DNA from: WM-3-3 sp041660045
Lineage (GTDB): Bacteria > Pseudomonadota > Gammaproteobacteria > Methylococcales > Methylomonadaceae
NCBI GenBank assembly: GCA_041660045.1
Contig: JBAZXA010000015.1
Coordinates: forward strand, 1-59,432
Reading direction: 5' to 3'
DNA: 59,432 nucleotides
Shown here: piece by piece, positions 33,962-41,697 of the stretch
How the letters are laid out: every line of letters starts with the position of its first letter
Numbering within the stretch: the first letter of the stretch is position 1
Notes under the pieces: model-generated
Seen by the model: the letters and a program-made list of their open reading frames with translations, nothing else
The model's database searches: none
What the model was told of the DNA's origin: nothing
Translations under genes and position numbers: made by a program

Positions 33962-34252
33962 ATGGAAAACAACGAAGTTAATTCAGAATCTGAAGTTGCA
34001 ACTAGCGCCAGCGCAGAAGCGCCTAAAAAAGCTGTTGATTGCATGATCCATTGCCGCTTCAACCCTGATGGGACTGTTGCTGAAATTGGTGAGCGCCCAG
34101 GTAGTGTCGTCGCGCAAACTTGGTTTAATTATTTGAGCCGGCATACCCATAACTGTTATCAAGCCCTTTCAGGTGGACGCGGACTGTTTCGTTTGCCACA
34201 CCAAGAAGTAAGTGCATTGAAAGCAGCTTGCCTTGGGGAGAATGCAACATGA
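33962..34252 (+). CDS. Small protein of unknown function, nif-associated
   Basis: Product of 96 aa. The first 25 residues are acidic and low in complexity; the rest has two His-Cys features (CMIHCRFNPDG; HTHNCYQAL). GGAGA before ATG. Overlaps the SIR2-like gene by 4 bases (ATGA), so the two products may act together. No domain recognised. Confidence 0.6.
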   Translation: MENNEVNSESEVATSASAEAPKKAVDCMIHCRFNPDGTVAEIGERPGSVVAQTWFNYLSRHTHNCYQALSGGRGLFRLPHQEVSALKAACLGENAT

Positions 34253-35106
34253 GTTCAACATTAGCTGAACAAATCCGTACTGGCTTGGAAAATGGCCAGA
34301 TCATTCCTTACCTTGGCCCTGAAGTGCTAAAGTTGGAAGCGGCGTTAGCGGTTCCGGGCTCACCGGAACTACTGGTTGAACAAATTACGGCGAAAGTGAC
34401 AGTACCGCATAAAATCCGTAATAATTTAACCGCGGCTTGCCAATATGTTGAAAACTTCAAGCATCGCAAAACCTTAGTGAGTTTTATGAGCGACGCCTTT
34501 CAAGGCAAGCCAGCACCTACGTTTTTGCATAACTATTTAGCGTCTATGGCTAAGCCATTGCCGTTAATTGTTGATGTTTGGTATGACTCAACCATGGCTA
34601 CTGCTTTGCAAGGCCGGACAAACTTCGGTCAAATCCAAGGTGTCAGCCGCGCTGAACATTTTAACGAATGGGTGCATTACTACAATGCCGATAACACCCC
34701 TGCAGAAGAGTCTGCTGCAGCACAATGGGGCACTATCCTCTATAAACCGCTGGGTTCTATAGCACCGGATAAAAACTTTATTGTGTCAGATTCCGATTAT
34801 GTGGAAGTGCTTACCGAAATTGATATTCAGACACCGATTCCAGAAGTTGTTCAGCAACTGCGTACAGGCCGGCAATTCTTGTTTTTAGGATGCCGTTTCC
34901 GTAACCAGTTGGAGCGCAGTTTTGCACGTCAGATAATGAAACGTTCTTCGGACAAACATTGGGCGGTTTTATTGGAAGAGCCTACCCGTAACGAATTACG
35001 CTTTATGCTTGAGCAAAATATTGAACCGATTAAGATACCTTTGGATGAGTTTGCGGAACAGTTAATCGGCAATACGCTGGCAGAATCTGTTGCTGCGGTT
35101 GGTTGA
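34249..35106 (+). CDS. SIR2-like protein, nif-associated
   Basis: Product of 285 aa. N-terminal QIIPYLGPEVLKL resembles the first nucleotide-binding loop of SIR2_2-type proteins, with LFLGCRFRNQLERSF near the end matching the second Rossmann segment. Related SIR2-like genes occur in the Azotobacter nif region. Whether it binds or hydrolyses NAD is not certain from sequence. Start at 34249 follows GGGGAGA; overlap with the upstream gene. Confidence 0.72.
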   Translation: MSSTLAEQIRTGLENGQIIPYLGPEVLKLEAALAVPGSPELLVEQITAKVTVPHKIRNNLTAACQYVENFKHRKTLVSFMSDAFQGKPAPTFLHNYLASMAKPLPLIVDVWYDSTMATALQGRTNFGQIQGVSRAEHFNEWVHYYNADNTPAEESAAAQWGTILYKPLGSIAPDKNFIVSDSDYVEVLTEIDIQTPIPEVVQQLRTGRQFLFLGCRFRNQLERSFARQIMKRSSDKHWAVLLEEPTRNELRFMLEQNIEPIKIPLDEFAEQLIGNTLAESVAAVG

Positions 35107-35125
35107 TCAGATAGGGAAGGCGACT

Positions 35126-35401
35126 ATGAGCAATACCAGAGCAGAACGGATTGAAGCAACACTTACCGAAGCTTTGCAGCCGGATTACTTGAATCTTATT
35201 GATGATAGCCAAGCCCATGCGGGTGATCCAGGCGCCCAAAATGGCGCAGGTCATTATGTAGTCTCCATTGTTTCCAAACAATTTGAAGGCTGTTCAATGA
35301 TTGAGCGCCACCGCTTAGTTTATTCAGCATTAGCGGATTTTATGCCGATGGAAATTCATGCCTTAAGAATTAAGGCCATGACTCCGAGTGAAAAGGTATA
35401 A
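35126..35401 (+). CDS. BolA family protein
   Basis: Product of 91 aa. The BolA fold is visible: RIEATLTEALQPDYLNLIDDSQAHAGD (with His ligand), GHYVVSIVSKQFEGCSMIERHRLVYSAL, IHALRIKAMTP. BolA proteins pair with monothiol glutaredoxins to hold a shared [2Fe-2S] cluster; GrxD is encoded at 20682. GGGAAGG lies before ATG. Last gene of the nifB operon. Confidence 0.9.
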   Translation: MSNTRAERIEATLTEALQPDYLNLIDDSQAHAGDPGAQNGAGHYVVSIVSKQFEGCSMIERHRLVYSALADFMPMEIHALRIKAMTPSEKV

Positions 35402-35413
35402 AACTAAGTAAAT

Positions 35414-35472
35414 AGCGCGTGTCTTGGGATGCGCGCTTAGGTTGTTTTTAAGGCTATTGCGCCCGCAATAGC
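35414..35472. terminator. Hairpin pair after bolA
   Basis: Two hairpins between convergent operons. First: AGCGCG (35414-35419) with CGCGCT (35432-35437), followed by a T-rich stretch. Second: GCTATTGC (35453-35460) with GCAATAGC (35465-35472), loop of 4. Together they can end the nifB operon transcript. Confidence 0.65.
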
Positions 35473-35487
35473 TGTCAGGGAGCAGGT

Positions 35488-35538
35488 ATTAAACAGCATA
35501 AGCCATGATACGGTTTATTATGGCGTAGGCTGTTTAAT
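35488..35538. repeat. Long two-stage palindrome in convergent intergenic region
   Basis: Outer arms ATTAAACAGC (35488-35497) and GCTGTTTAAT (35529-35538) are exact inverses; inner arms GCCATGATA (35502-35510) and TATTATGGC (35516-35524) pair with one mismatch around a 5-base loop. It may serve as a bidirectional terminator between bolA and rhdN. The remaining bases to 35678 hold no gene. Confidence 0.6.
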
Positions 35539-35678
35539 GCTTGTGAACCAGTAAGTGACTTGATATCCACCCGCTAGGGCTAAAGCAGCCAAGCTCAGCT
35601 AAACTTTGTGGCCAGACGGGATTGCTTGCCTATTGGCCAGCGAATTGCCGCGCCTGCCTTATGGTGGCGGCTGGCGTA

Positions 35679-36461
35679 TTAGGCTTTTGCTGGCTGACGT
35701 AAAAGATTGAGGCATGCTAAGCTAGCGGCCATATCCAAGGCACTAAAATCATCCTGGTTGGTCACTTGGCGATTGGCCCCATTGGCCAGTAGCCGTTCAA
35801 CAACTTTGTCTTTACTGGCCGAAGCGGCATACATCAAACTAGTCGAGCCATTATCATTTTGGTGGTCTATATCAACGCCGTGTTTAACCAGATAGTCGAT
35901 GATTTCCAAATTATCGTTGAAGCAAGCCAACCATAAAGCGTTATTGCCGTCAGCGTTGACGGTATTAATGGCAACACCAGCTCCAATCAGTGCCTCGACG
36001 ATGGCTAGCTCACCTAATTGGCAGGCCAGCATTAAAGGTGTGCTTCGATTGCCTTGCGTGGCTTCAGGTGCATTAGCCGGAAAACCATGGGCGACGAGCC
36101 AGGCATTAAGGGGGTCAGGCAAAATGCTGGTGGCTTGGCTGGCTGCCGGCATGGGTGTTATACGCCATGCTTCATAGCCATCAATGAGATCGTAAACTTC
36201 TTTAAAGCCAAAATCAGCGAATATTTTGGCATAGGACTGACTGGCGTTGCCGTGGTAACAATAAATCAATACCGGGGTTTCTTTAGAGGTATCAAAAAGT
36301 GCATGTTCTAGGCCTGCTTCGGTAAGATGTAGGGCCCGCTCAATATGGCTTTGTCCATATGAGCCTGGATCACGTACGTCATAAAGTACCAGCTCAGGAC
36401 GTTGGCATAAGGTTTGTGCTTGGGCCACATTGATACGGCGCCAGGATGTTGTCGAGGTCAT
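35679..36461 (-). CDS. rhdN: Rhodanese-ankyrin protein RhdN
   Basis: Product of 260 aa. N-terminal rhodanese domain (LVLYDVRDPGSYGQSHIERALHL) with active-site loop IYCYHGNASQSYA, a persulfide-forming Cys at about residue 68. From about 140 a set of ankyrin repeats follows (RSTPLMLACQLGELAIVEALIGAG; NDNGSTSLMYAASASKDKVVERLL). The same two-domain protein is encoded near nifB-nifO-nifQ in Azotobacter as rhdN. Likely handles sulfane sulfur for nitrogenase maturation. Last gene of the minus-strand operon. Confidence 0.9.
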   Translation of the reverse strand: MTSTTSWRRINVAQAQTLCQRPELVLYDVRDPGSYGQSHIERALHLTEAGLEHALFDTSKETPVLIYCYHGNASQSYAKIFADFGFKEVYDLIDGYEAWRITPMPAASQATSILPDPLNAWLVAHGFPANAPEATQGNRSTPLMLACQLGELAIVEALIGAGVAINTVNADGNNALWLACFNDNLEIIDYLVKHGVDIDHQNDNGSTSLMYAASASKDKVVERLLANGANRQVTNQDDFSALDMAASLACLNLLRQPAKA

Positions 36462-36563
36462 CTGAATTCCTCCGGGTAGAAGTTTAAATTAGTCCTTAAG
36501 GTGCTTTAGGACATAGCTAATACTAAATTTCCGCGTTAGCGCCGTTACGTTGTACCTGTCTAC

Positions 36564-36998
36564 TCATAAGGCAGGTTGTAGGCCGGCCGCGGTTTTGTGG
36601 CGGCACTGTTCTAAGTTTTGTTGTGCCAGTGCACTGACTTGTTCTGGGGTAAGGCCGATCCATTCATTAATCCGTGCCTGGTCAAAGCCTGCTTCGCAGA
36701 TGTCGCCAACTTGTATAAGCGGGCGGCGGATTAACAAAGGATAGGTCAGCAGTAGTGCCAATGCTGTCATTTCATCTAGCTCTTCAGGTACGATTTGACC
36801 TGATTTAATGGCCGGAGCGGCACGGTTAAACCATTCAGGGATTGTTTTGTTGGCCAGAAAAGCCCTTAAGGTTTTAGCTTTAAAGTTATTTTTTAAAAGA
36901 TTTTTGGCAATCACTTGATGGCCGGCATTGACCAGCAATTGCTTTTGCCGGGTGTTGTTGGCACAACCTGGTTTTTCATAAAAAATGACCATAGCCAT
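36564..36998 (-). CDS. nifO: NifO, ArsC-like nitrogenase-associated protein
   Basis: Product of 144 aa of the ArsC/Spx fold (VIFYEKPGCANNTRQKQLLVNAGH; TYPLLIRRPLIQVGD). The cysteine of the first motif is kept. NifO in Azotobacter affects molybdenum use between nitrate reductase and nitrogenase. Lies 14 bases after draG and about 100 before rhdN. Confidence 0.88.
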   Translation of the reverse strand: MAMVIFYEKPGCANNTRQKQLLVNAGHQVIAKNLLKNNFKAKTLRAFLANKTIPEWFNRAAPAIKSGQIVPEELDEMTALALLLTYPLLIRRPLIQVGDICEAGFDQARINEWIGLTPEQVSALAQQNLEQCRHKTAAGLQPAL

Positions 36999-37012
36999 AT
37001 TAGTTACCTATA

Positions 37013-37909
37013 TTAAGTGGTTTCCAGATGCTCGCGGGCAAGTTTTAGCAAAGCTGCGGTTTGGCTTTTAATGGCTTGGATTATTTCAGGTTCCAGCTTA
37101 TTTAGCCAATGTGCTGGAATATCTTCAGCGCCATAGGCCGCGCCGGTTAACATGCCCGCCAAAGCGCCGGTGGTGTCGGCATCATCGCCTTGGTTAACAA
37201 CCTGGGTGACGCAAGACTCAAAACTATCGGTGCGGAAGAAAAAATATAACACGGTTTGGATGGTTTCCACGATATAAGCCGAGGCATGCTTAGGGTAAGG
37301 CTCAAAACGGAAGGCTGGGTGTTCGGCAAGCAGGTTATTGGCGATAGCCCTGCAAGCTTTAATGCCGCCACCCAGGAGCAGTTGTTGGGTCATTCGGCCC
37401 AGCGCCAGGCTAGCGGCATCTGAGTAGGGATGGTTGTGGGTGATATGGCATTGTGCAAGCGTAGCGGCGCTGAAAGCCGCGTCATTGGCTATGGTGGCCA
37501 AGGCAGCAGGCAGATTACGCATGCAGGCACCATTACCGGCGTCGCCTTCATTTGGTGGTGCCTCCAAACTCCCTTCAAGCAGGTAACGCCGGATGCCACG
37601 GCGGCAGGTGGCACCGCAATCGACCGGTTTGGATTTAAACCAGCGTACGAAGGCATCGGCCGTCGCTTGGGTGTTAAAGCCGTTGGTCATGATAATGGCC
37701 TCGCCGAGTGCCAACGCCATGCCGGTATCATCAGTGATTTGCCCGGGCTTAAGTTTTAACCAGCCACCGCCAATGATTTTGCGGTGTATGCCATAAGTGT
37801 CCTGAATTTCCCTGGGCGTCATAAATTCTACTGTGGCGCCTAAGGCATCGCCAACGGCAAAGCCTAGGTAAGCCCCTAGTGCACGCCGGTGTATGTCATC
37901 CCAGTCCAT
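37013..37909 (-). CDS. draG: Dinitrogenase reductase activating glycohydrolase DraG
   Basis: ADP-ribosylglycohydrolase (298 aa) that removes ADP-ribose from the NifH arginine and restores activity. Dimanganese-site motifs visible: GDALGATVEFMTP, GQITDDTGMALAL, and C-terminal GDDADTTGALAGMLTGAAYG. Start overlaps the draT stop by 1 base (TAATG). With DraT it gives fast on/off control in response to ammonium, dark or energy changes, through PII proteins supplied by the host. Confidence 0.96.
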   Translation of the reverse strand: MDWDDIHRRALGAYLGFAVGDALGATVEFMTPREIQDTYGIHRKIIGGGWLKLKPGQITDDTGMALALGEAIIMTNGFNTQATADAFVRWFKSKPVDCGATCRRGIRRYLLEGSLEAPPNEGDAGNGACMRNLPAALATIANDAAFSAATLAQCHITHNHPYSDAASLALGRMTQQLLLGGGIKACRAIANNLLAEHPAFRFEPYPKHASAYIVETIQTVLYFFFRTDSFESCVTQVVNQGDDADTTGALAGMLTGAAYGAEDIPAHWLNKLEPEIIQAIKSQTAALLKLAREHLETT

Positions 37910-38718
37910 TAGAAATAGCTCACTTTAACGCGGTATTCACCGCCGATAACCAGGTATTCAGCTTCAGCTTTCAGGGCGTTTTGTGCCAACAGTTCATTAA
38001 AAAAAACAATTTTGACAATAGGCACTTGCGCCTCAAGGATGCAATCGCCGAATTCATCAGCGATAGCGCGGTTAGCACTGAAGGAAACCAAGTTGTTAAG
38101 GCGTACAATGGCATGGCTGCCGTTTTCTTCGCGTAAGAGCTGGTGTTCCTGGAAATTATTAATGCCACGATACAGGGTGATATGGCGTTGGCGATGAAAA
38201 TGCCAACGTGTGATTTGCCATTGGCAAAACTCGTAAAGCAAGTCCAGTTGGATATTAATGCTGTTGTTGTGGAAACGGCTGGACATTTTCTCTTCGAGAT
38301 AATGGTTCCACACAGGTGATGAATAGCGGAGCAGGGGCTCATGATGAAAGGTCGGCAACAGGCCAAAACGGCTTTCCACCCAACCTTTAAGGACAGCGCC
38401 TTCACGGCTATTGGCATTATAGCCCCAGCCTTTCAGTAGCCGCAGATAACTGGAGCGAAAGCGTCTAGGGGAGTCTACAGGGCCTGTTTTATCAAGACCA
38501 AAAACCACATTCATATAATCGGTAAAGAGCGTTTCTGATTGTTCGGCACTGCCCGCATCGGCAAGCTGCTGAAAGAGCAACCGGCTAGTTTCACGGGTCG
38601 CGCTAATTTGCAGCGGCAGTGGATAGTCATTAAAAGCAGCGCTGCCGAGCAGGCCGCTCGGCACCCCTACAAAATTAGTACTATGACCGCGGCCGCTAAG
38701 GCCTCGATCCTGCCGCAT
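37909..38718 (-). CDS. draT: NAD+-dinitrogenase reductase ADP-ribosyltransferase DraT
   Basis: Product of 269 aa. Transfers ADP-ribose from NAD to Arg of NifH (the Arg in CAGRGVIT, about residue 101, which is present in the NifH encoded here). Family segments: STNFVGVPSGLLGSAAFN, ITLYRGINNFQEHQLL, FSANRAIADEFGDCILEAQVPI and IGGEYRVKV. Downstream of an unknown 195-aa protein by 15 bases. Confidence 0.95.
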   Translation of the reverse strand: MRQDRGLSGRGHSTNFVGVPSGLLGSAAFNDYPLPLQISATRETSRLLFQQLADAGSAEQSETLFTDYMNVVFGLDKTGPVDSPRRFRSSYLRLLKGWGYNANSREGAVLKGWVESRFGLLPTFHHEPLLRYSSPVWNHYLEEKMSSRFHNNSINIQLDLLYEFCQWQITRWHFHRQRHITLYRGINNFQEHQLLREENGSHAIVRLNNLVSFSANRAIADEFGDCILEAQVPIVKIVFFNELLAQNALKAEAEYLVIGGEYRVKVSYF

Positions 38719-38733
38719 GCAGTAGCCTGGTGC

Positions 38734-39321
38734 TTATACCGGACGGTTTTCAGGTATTTTGATTGGGCCCATAATTTTTAAGCCTTCTTCAAAACTAATT
38801 TCTGGTAATTTATCGTTAAAATTTGCCGCCGCATCAGCGATGGCATCTAGCTTACCAGCCGTGTTCAATTTTTTCAGGTCGCCACGGTCTATATAAAACA
38901 GTTCTAACAGTTCGTTATAAACGGTGGCTTCTTCCAAAGGGAAGACCCAGAAATTAACGCCGCCGTAAGCGATTTGATATTTTTTGGAAATATCTAAGTT
39001 GCCGGCAAAAAAGAAATATTTGCCGGAGGGTGTCAATTTGTCACCAAACACTTCACAGACCAACTTTAGGTATTCCAGGGATAACGCTACCCCTGCCATA
39101 AAAGGGATGGTGGTTTCGCCGGCATTGCCAACCATCATAACTTGGTCAAATTTGATTTCTGGTGGCCGTGCTTCATCGCTGAGTTGTTGGGCAAATTTCA
39201 AAGCAATTTCGCCACGGAAGCCAAACCGTCCTGGTTGGGTAGTGGCTTCTTTGAAGACTGGGCTTAACAGGCGTTTTTCAGCGTCTAGCGTAGCGAATGG
39301 CGTTTCGGTTATTTGGGTCAT
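38734..39321 (-). CDS. Unknown protein upstream of draT
   Basis: Product of 195 aa, soluble, mixed alpha/beta; features include MMVGNAGETTIPFMAGVALSLEY and FFFAGNLDISKKYQIAYGGVNFWVFPLEE. I recognise no domain. GGAACC precedes the ATG. Located between a truncated haemoglobin and draT, with gaps of 8 and 15 bases, so it belongs to the post-translational control operon. It could regulate DraT/DraG, but this is positional inference. Confidence 0.6.
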   Translation of the reverse strand: MTQITETPFATLDAEKRLLSPVFKEATTQPGRFGFRGEIALKFAQQLSDEARPPEIKFDQVMMVGNAGETTIPFMAGVALSLEYLKLVCEVFGDKLTPSGKYFFFAGNLDISKKYQIAYGGVNFWVFPLEEATVYNELLELFYIDRGDLKKLNTAGKLDAIADAAANFNDKLPEISFEEGLKIMGPIKIPENRPV

Positions 39322-39329
39322 GAGGTTCC

Positions 39330-39746
39330 TTAATAATTTTGATTGCGAAGAAAATCGGCAGTTTTGAAAAATGAGTTAATCAATTGTGTTTTAAGCCCGA
39401 CATCCAGGACTTGTTCAGTCAGCGCTTGTGTCATACAGTTCATCCAAGCATCGCGCGCGGCTTCATCAATGGGGAACGGCAAATGCGCTTGCCGTAACCG
39501 TGGTGGGCCGAAGCGTTCAGCATATAGCTGAGGGCCGCCGAGCCAACCCGACAGAAACAAAAATAAGCGCTCTTTAGCCGGGCTTAAATCAGCCGGGTGC
39601 AAGGCACGTATTGTTTGTGCTTCGGGCAATTCATCCATCAATTCATAGAACCTTTGTACGAGCTTTTGAACCGCCGTTTCGCCACCAATTAACTGGTAAT
39701 GGGGATTATTAACGGCGGCGGCAATGGCTGGTGCCTGTTGGCTCAC
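39330..39746 (-). CDS. Group II truncated haemoglobin
   Basis: Product of 138 aa. Short 2-on-2 globin: YQLIGGETAVQKLVQRFYELMDELPEAQTIRALHP; proximal His in RQAHLPFPI; group II signatures LFLFLSGWLGGPQLYAERFG and the Trp of DAWMNCM. Binds O2 or NO. Begins at a GTG overlapping the stop of the receiver-domain gene. In a nitrogen-fixation operon it may buffer oxygen or detoxify NO. Confidence 0.92.
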   Translation of the reverse strand: MSQQAPAIAAAVNNPHYQLIGGETAVQKLVQRFYELMDELPEAQTIRALHPADLSPAKERLFLFLSGWLGGPQLYAERFGPPRLRQAHLPFPIDEAARDAWMNCMTQALTEQVLDVGLKTQLINSFFKTADFLRNQNY

Positions 39747-40168
39747 ACTTGTACCACAGGGATGTTAAGCTTAACGCTACGGCCTAGCTGTGCATCCACT
39801 TTTTGGCGGGCTTTTTCAATCGTCAAGGGCTTGGCCAAGACGGAATTGACGCCGTTTTTGAGGCAGTCTTGCACTAACGGGTCGTCAGTTGTATCAGCCA
39901 CTAAAACAATTTTAAGATCGGAAATTTTGCTACGGATTTCTGCCAGGACGTCTATCCCTTTTTCCTTGACTATCCCGATGCCAAGCAAAATCAGATCCGG
40001 TTTCCACTCAGCAGCCTTGGCGTAGGCAGCTTCAAGGCTGGTTATTTCGTGCGTTTCAATTTCATCATGGAGCATAAACTGTAATGCCGCACAGGTAATT
40101 TCATCGTTATCAACCACAAAGACTCGGCGGTTATCTACCGCTCTGTCGCTATCGACGCCGATCTGCAT
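39743..40168 (-). CDS. Response-regulator receiver protein lacking the phospho-acceptor Asp
   Basis: Product of 141 aa, a single CheY-like receiver domain with no output domain. The acidic pair (VVDNDE), the switch Thr/Ser (LVADTTDD) and the Lys (AKPL) are present. The phosphorylation site that should read DLxLLDI is DLILLGIGIV: Asp is replaced by Gly. So it is probably a phosphorylation-independent pseudo-receiver. First gene of the operon leading to haemoglobin, draT and draG. AGGAGG before ATG. Confidence 0.88.
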   Translation of the reverse strand: MQIGVDSDRAVDNRRVFVVDNDEITCAALQFMLHDEIETHEITSLEAAYAKAAEWKPDLILLGIGIVKEKGIDVLAEIRSKISDLKIVLVADTTDDPLVQDCLKNGVNSVLAKPLTIEKARQKVDAQLGRSVKLNIPVVQV

Positions 40169-40206
40169 GTGATCCTCCTAAAACTAAACACGAAACAAAA
40201 TAAAAA

Positions 40207-40239
40207 ATCTTCCCCGTGAAAAAAACGGTCGGGGAAGAT
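40207..40239 (-). terminator. Attenuator-like hairpin in leader of the receiver-draTG operon
   Basis: Exact 10-base arms ATCTTCCCCG (40207-40216) and CGGGGAAGAT (40230-40239). Read on the minus strand it is followed by a T-run, the form of an intrinsic terminator, and lies between the predicted start (about 40270) and the first gene (40168). A smaller CCGT/ACGG pairing inside the loop can compete. Confidence 0.65.
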
Positions 40240-40280
40240 AATGACAGTTGGGTGGCCAGAAGACACTCCCTAATATCATT

Positions 40281-40296
40281 TGCAATATTTATTCCA
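40281..40296 (-). promoter_or_regulatory. Sigma-54 promoter of the receiver-draTG operon
   Basis: Minus-strand TGGAATAAATATTGCA: GG-N10-GC with a good -12 (TTGCA) and one change in the -24 (A for C). It is divergent from nifH and shares its NifA sites about 90-120 bases away. Confidence 0.68.
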
Positions 40297-40386
40297 TAAA
40301 TAACGCAACAAAAAAAAAGTTTTCTTAATCATATAATTAGATTTAGTTAAAGTGCAAGTGGTAGAAACTTTTTCCCGTATTTTTTT

Positions 40387-40402
40387 TGTATGTTTCCTTA
40401 CA
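40387..40402. promoter_or_regulatory. NifA upstream activator site (nifH, distal)
   Basis: TGTATGTTTCCTTACA fits TGT-N10-ACA, 110 bases upstream of the nifH -24 element and 90 from the divergent promoter. Confidence 0.78.
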
Positions 40403-40416
40403 GTTAACATATACAT

Positions 40417-40432
40417 TGTAAGGTTTATAACA
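40417..40432. promoter_or_regulatory. NifA upstream activator site (nifH, proximal)
   Basis: TGTAAGGTTTATAACA fits TGT-N10-ACA, 80 bases upstream of the nifH -24 element. Thirty bases from the distal site, about three helical turns, so both face the same side. Confidence 0.8.
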
Positions 40433-40511
40433 ATGCAAAAGCGCATAAATCGATCCTGACACAACAAATAATATACATACAAATCATGCAGTTATTTTGT
40501 TTAAATTTTCT

Positions 40512-40527
40512 TGGCACAATCATTGCT
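40512..40527 (+). promoter_or_regulatory. Sigma-54 promoter of nifHDK
   Basis: TGGCACAATCATTGCT, a perfect -24/-12 element. Predicted start near 40537 leaves an unusually long leader of about 165 bases before nifH, with no open frame I can support. Confidence 0.93.
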
Positions 40528-40701
40528 GTGTCTGTGTATGCAGTACTCAACACCGCATTACCGCGGCTACAAACAAGAACAAAGAGAAATGTTTCCGTTT
40601 CCAGGCTGGCAGGTTCGGTCTGGAAGAGTAAGTGTAGGAAGAGGCTGCTAGGACACTGAAGTTTTTTCGATACTCGATTATTTAAACTTGGAGATTTACA
40701 C

Positions 40702-41586
40702 ATGTCAAAGTTAAGACAAATTGCTTTCTACGGAAAAGGTGGAATTGGCAAATCAACAACTTCACAAAACACATTGGCTGCTTTATCTGATTTAGGCCAA
40801 AGAATTTTGATCGTAGGTTGCGACCCTAAAGCTGACTCAACCCGTTTGATCTTACACGCAAAAGCTCAAGACACCATTTTGAGCCTTGCTGCTGCTGCTG
40901 GTAGCGTTGAAGACTTAGAGTTAGAAGATGTAATGAAAGTTGGTTACAAAGACATCAGATGCGTAGAGTCAGGCGGACCAGAGCCAGGCGTTGGTTGTGC
41001 AGGTCGTGGTGTTATCACTTCTATCAACTTCTTAGAAGAAGAAGGCGCTTACGAAGATATCGATTATGTTTCTTATGACGTGTTAGGCGACGTGGTTTGT
41101 GGCGGTTTCGCTATGCCAATCCGTGAAAACAAAGCGCAAGAAATTTACATCGTAATGTCAGGCGAAATGATGGCTATGTATGCAGCCAACAACATTTCAA
41201 AAGGTATTTTGAAATATGCTAACTCAGGCGGAGTTCGTTTGGGTGGATTGGTTTGCAACGAACGTCAAACTGACAAAGAATTAGAATTGGCTGAAGCATT
41301 GGCAGTTAAATTGGGTACTACATTGATCCATTTCGTGCCACGCGACAACATCGTTCAACATGCTGAATTACGTCGTATGACTGTTATGGAATACGCTCCT
41401 GACTCTAAACAAGCTCAAGAGTACCGTGACTTGGCTAACAAAATCCATAACAACTCAGGTAATGGCATTATCCCAACACCTATCACTATGGATGAGTTAG
41501 AAGACATGTTGATGGAACATGGCATCATGAAACAAGTTGACGAATCACAAGTTGGTAAGTCAGCGGTTGAAATGGCTGCAGGCTAA
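40702..41586 (+). CDS. nifH: Nitrogenase iron protein NifH
   Basis: Dinitrogenase reductase (294 aa), the ATP-dependent electron donor to NifDK. P-loop GKGGIGKSTTSQN; cluster-ligating cysteines in GCAGRGVIT and VVCGGFAMP; DraT-target Arg in CAGRGVIT; switch II DVLGDVVCGG. The sequence belongs to the proteobacterial molybdenum NifH group and resembles those of type I methanotrophs as I remember them. No nifM is present, so Fe protein maturation must not need it or uses a host peptidyl-prolyl isomerase. Confidence 0.98.
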   Translation: MSKLRQIAFYGKGGIGKSTTSQNTLAALSDLGQRILIVGCDPKADSTRLILHAKAQDTILSLAAAAGSVEDLELEDVMKVGYKDIRCVESGGPEPGVGCAGRGVITSINFLEEEGAYEDIDYVSYDVLGDVVCGGFAMPIRENKAQEIYIVMSGEMMAMYAANNISKGILKYANSGGVRLGGLVCNERQTDKELELAEALAVKLGTTLIHFVPRDNIVQHAELRRMTVMEYAPDSKQAQEYRDLANKIHNNSGNGIIPTPITMDELEDMLMEHGIMKQVDESQVGKSAVEMAAG

Positions 41587-41600
41587 GTCATAGGCGAAAG

Positions 41601-41648
41601 CCAGCGGTTAAAACAAGTGTCTTATTTGCTTGGCTAACCGCTGGTTTT
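41601..41648 (+). terminator. Hairpin between nifH and nifD
   Basis: CCAGCGGTTA (41601-41610) pairs exactly with TAACCGCTGG (41635-41644), followed by four T. Partial termination or a stable 3' end here is the common way to make more NifH than NifDK. Confidence 0.75.
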
Positions 41649-41697
41649 CACTAACTTATCGGCCAAAGGCTCTTTAAATTATTGCTAGGAGAATCGT

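Noticed and set aside
38734..39321. 195-aa gene as DraB or a PII-like regulator
   Set aside because: No similarity to PII (no T-loop motif) and it is larger than DraB as I remember it; left as unknown.
40537..40701. Riboswitch in the long nifH leader
   Set aside because: The leader is long but I could not find conserved pairings or a known riboswitch core by eye; would need a covariance search.
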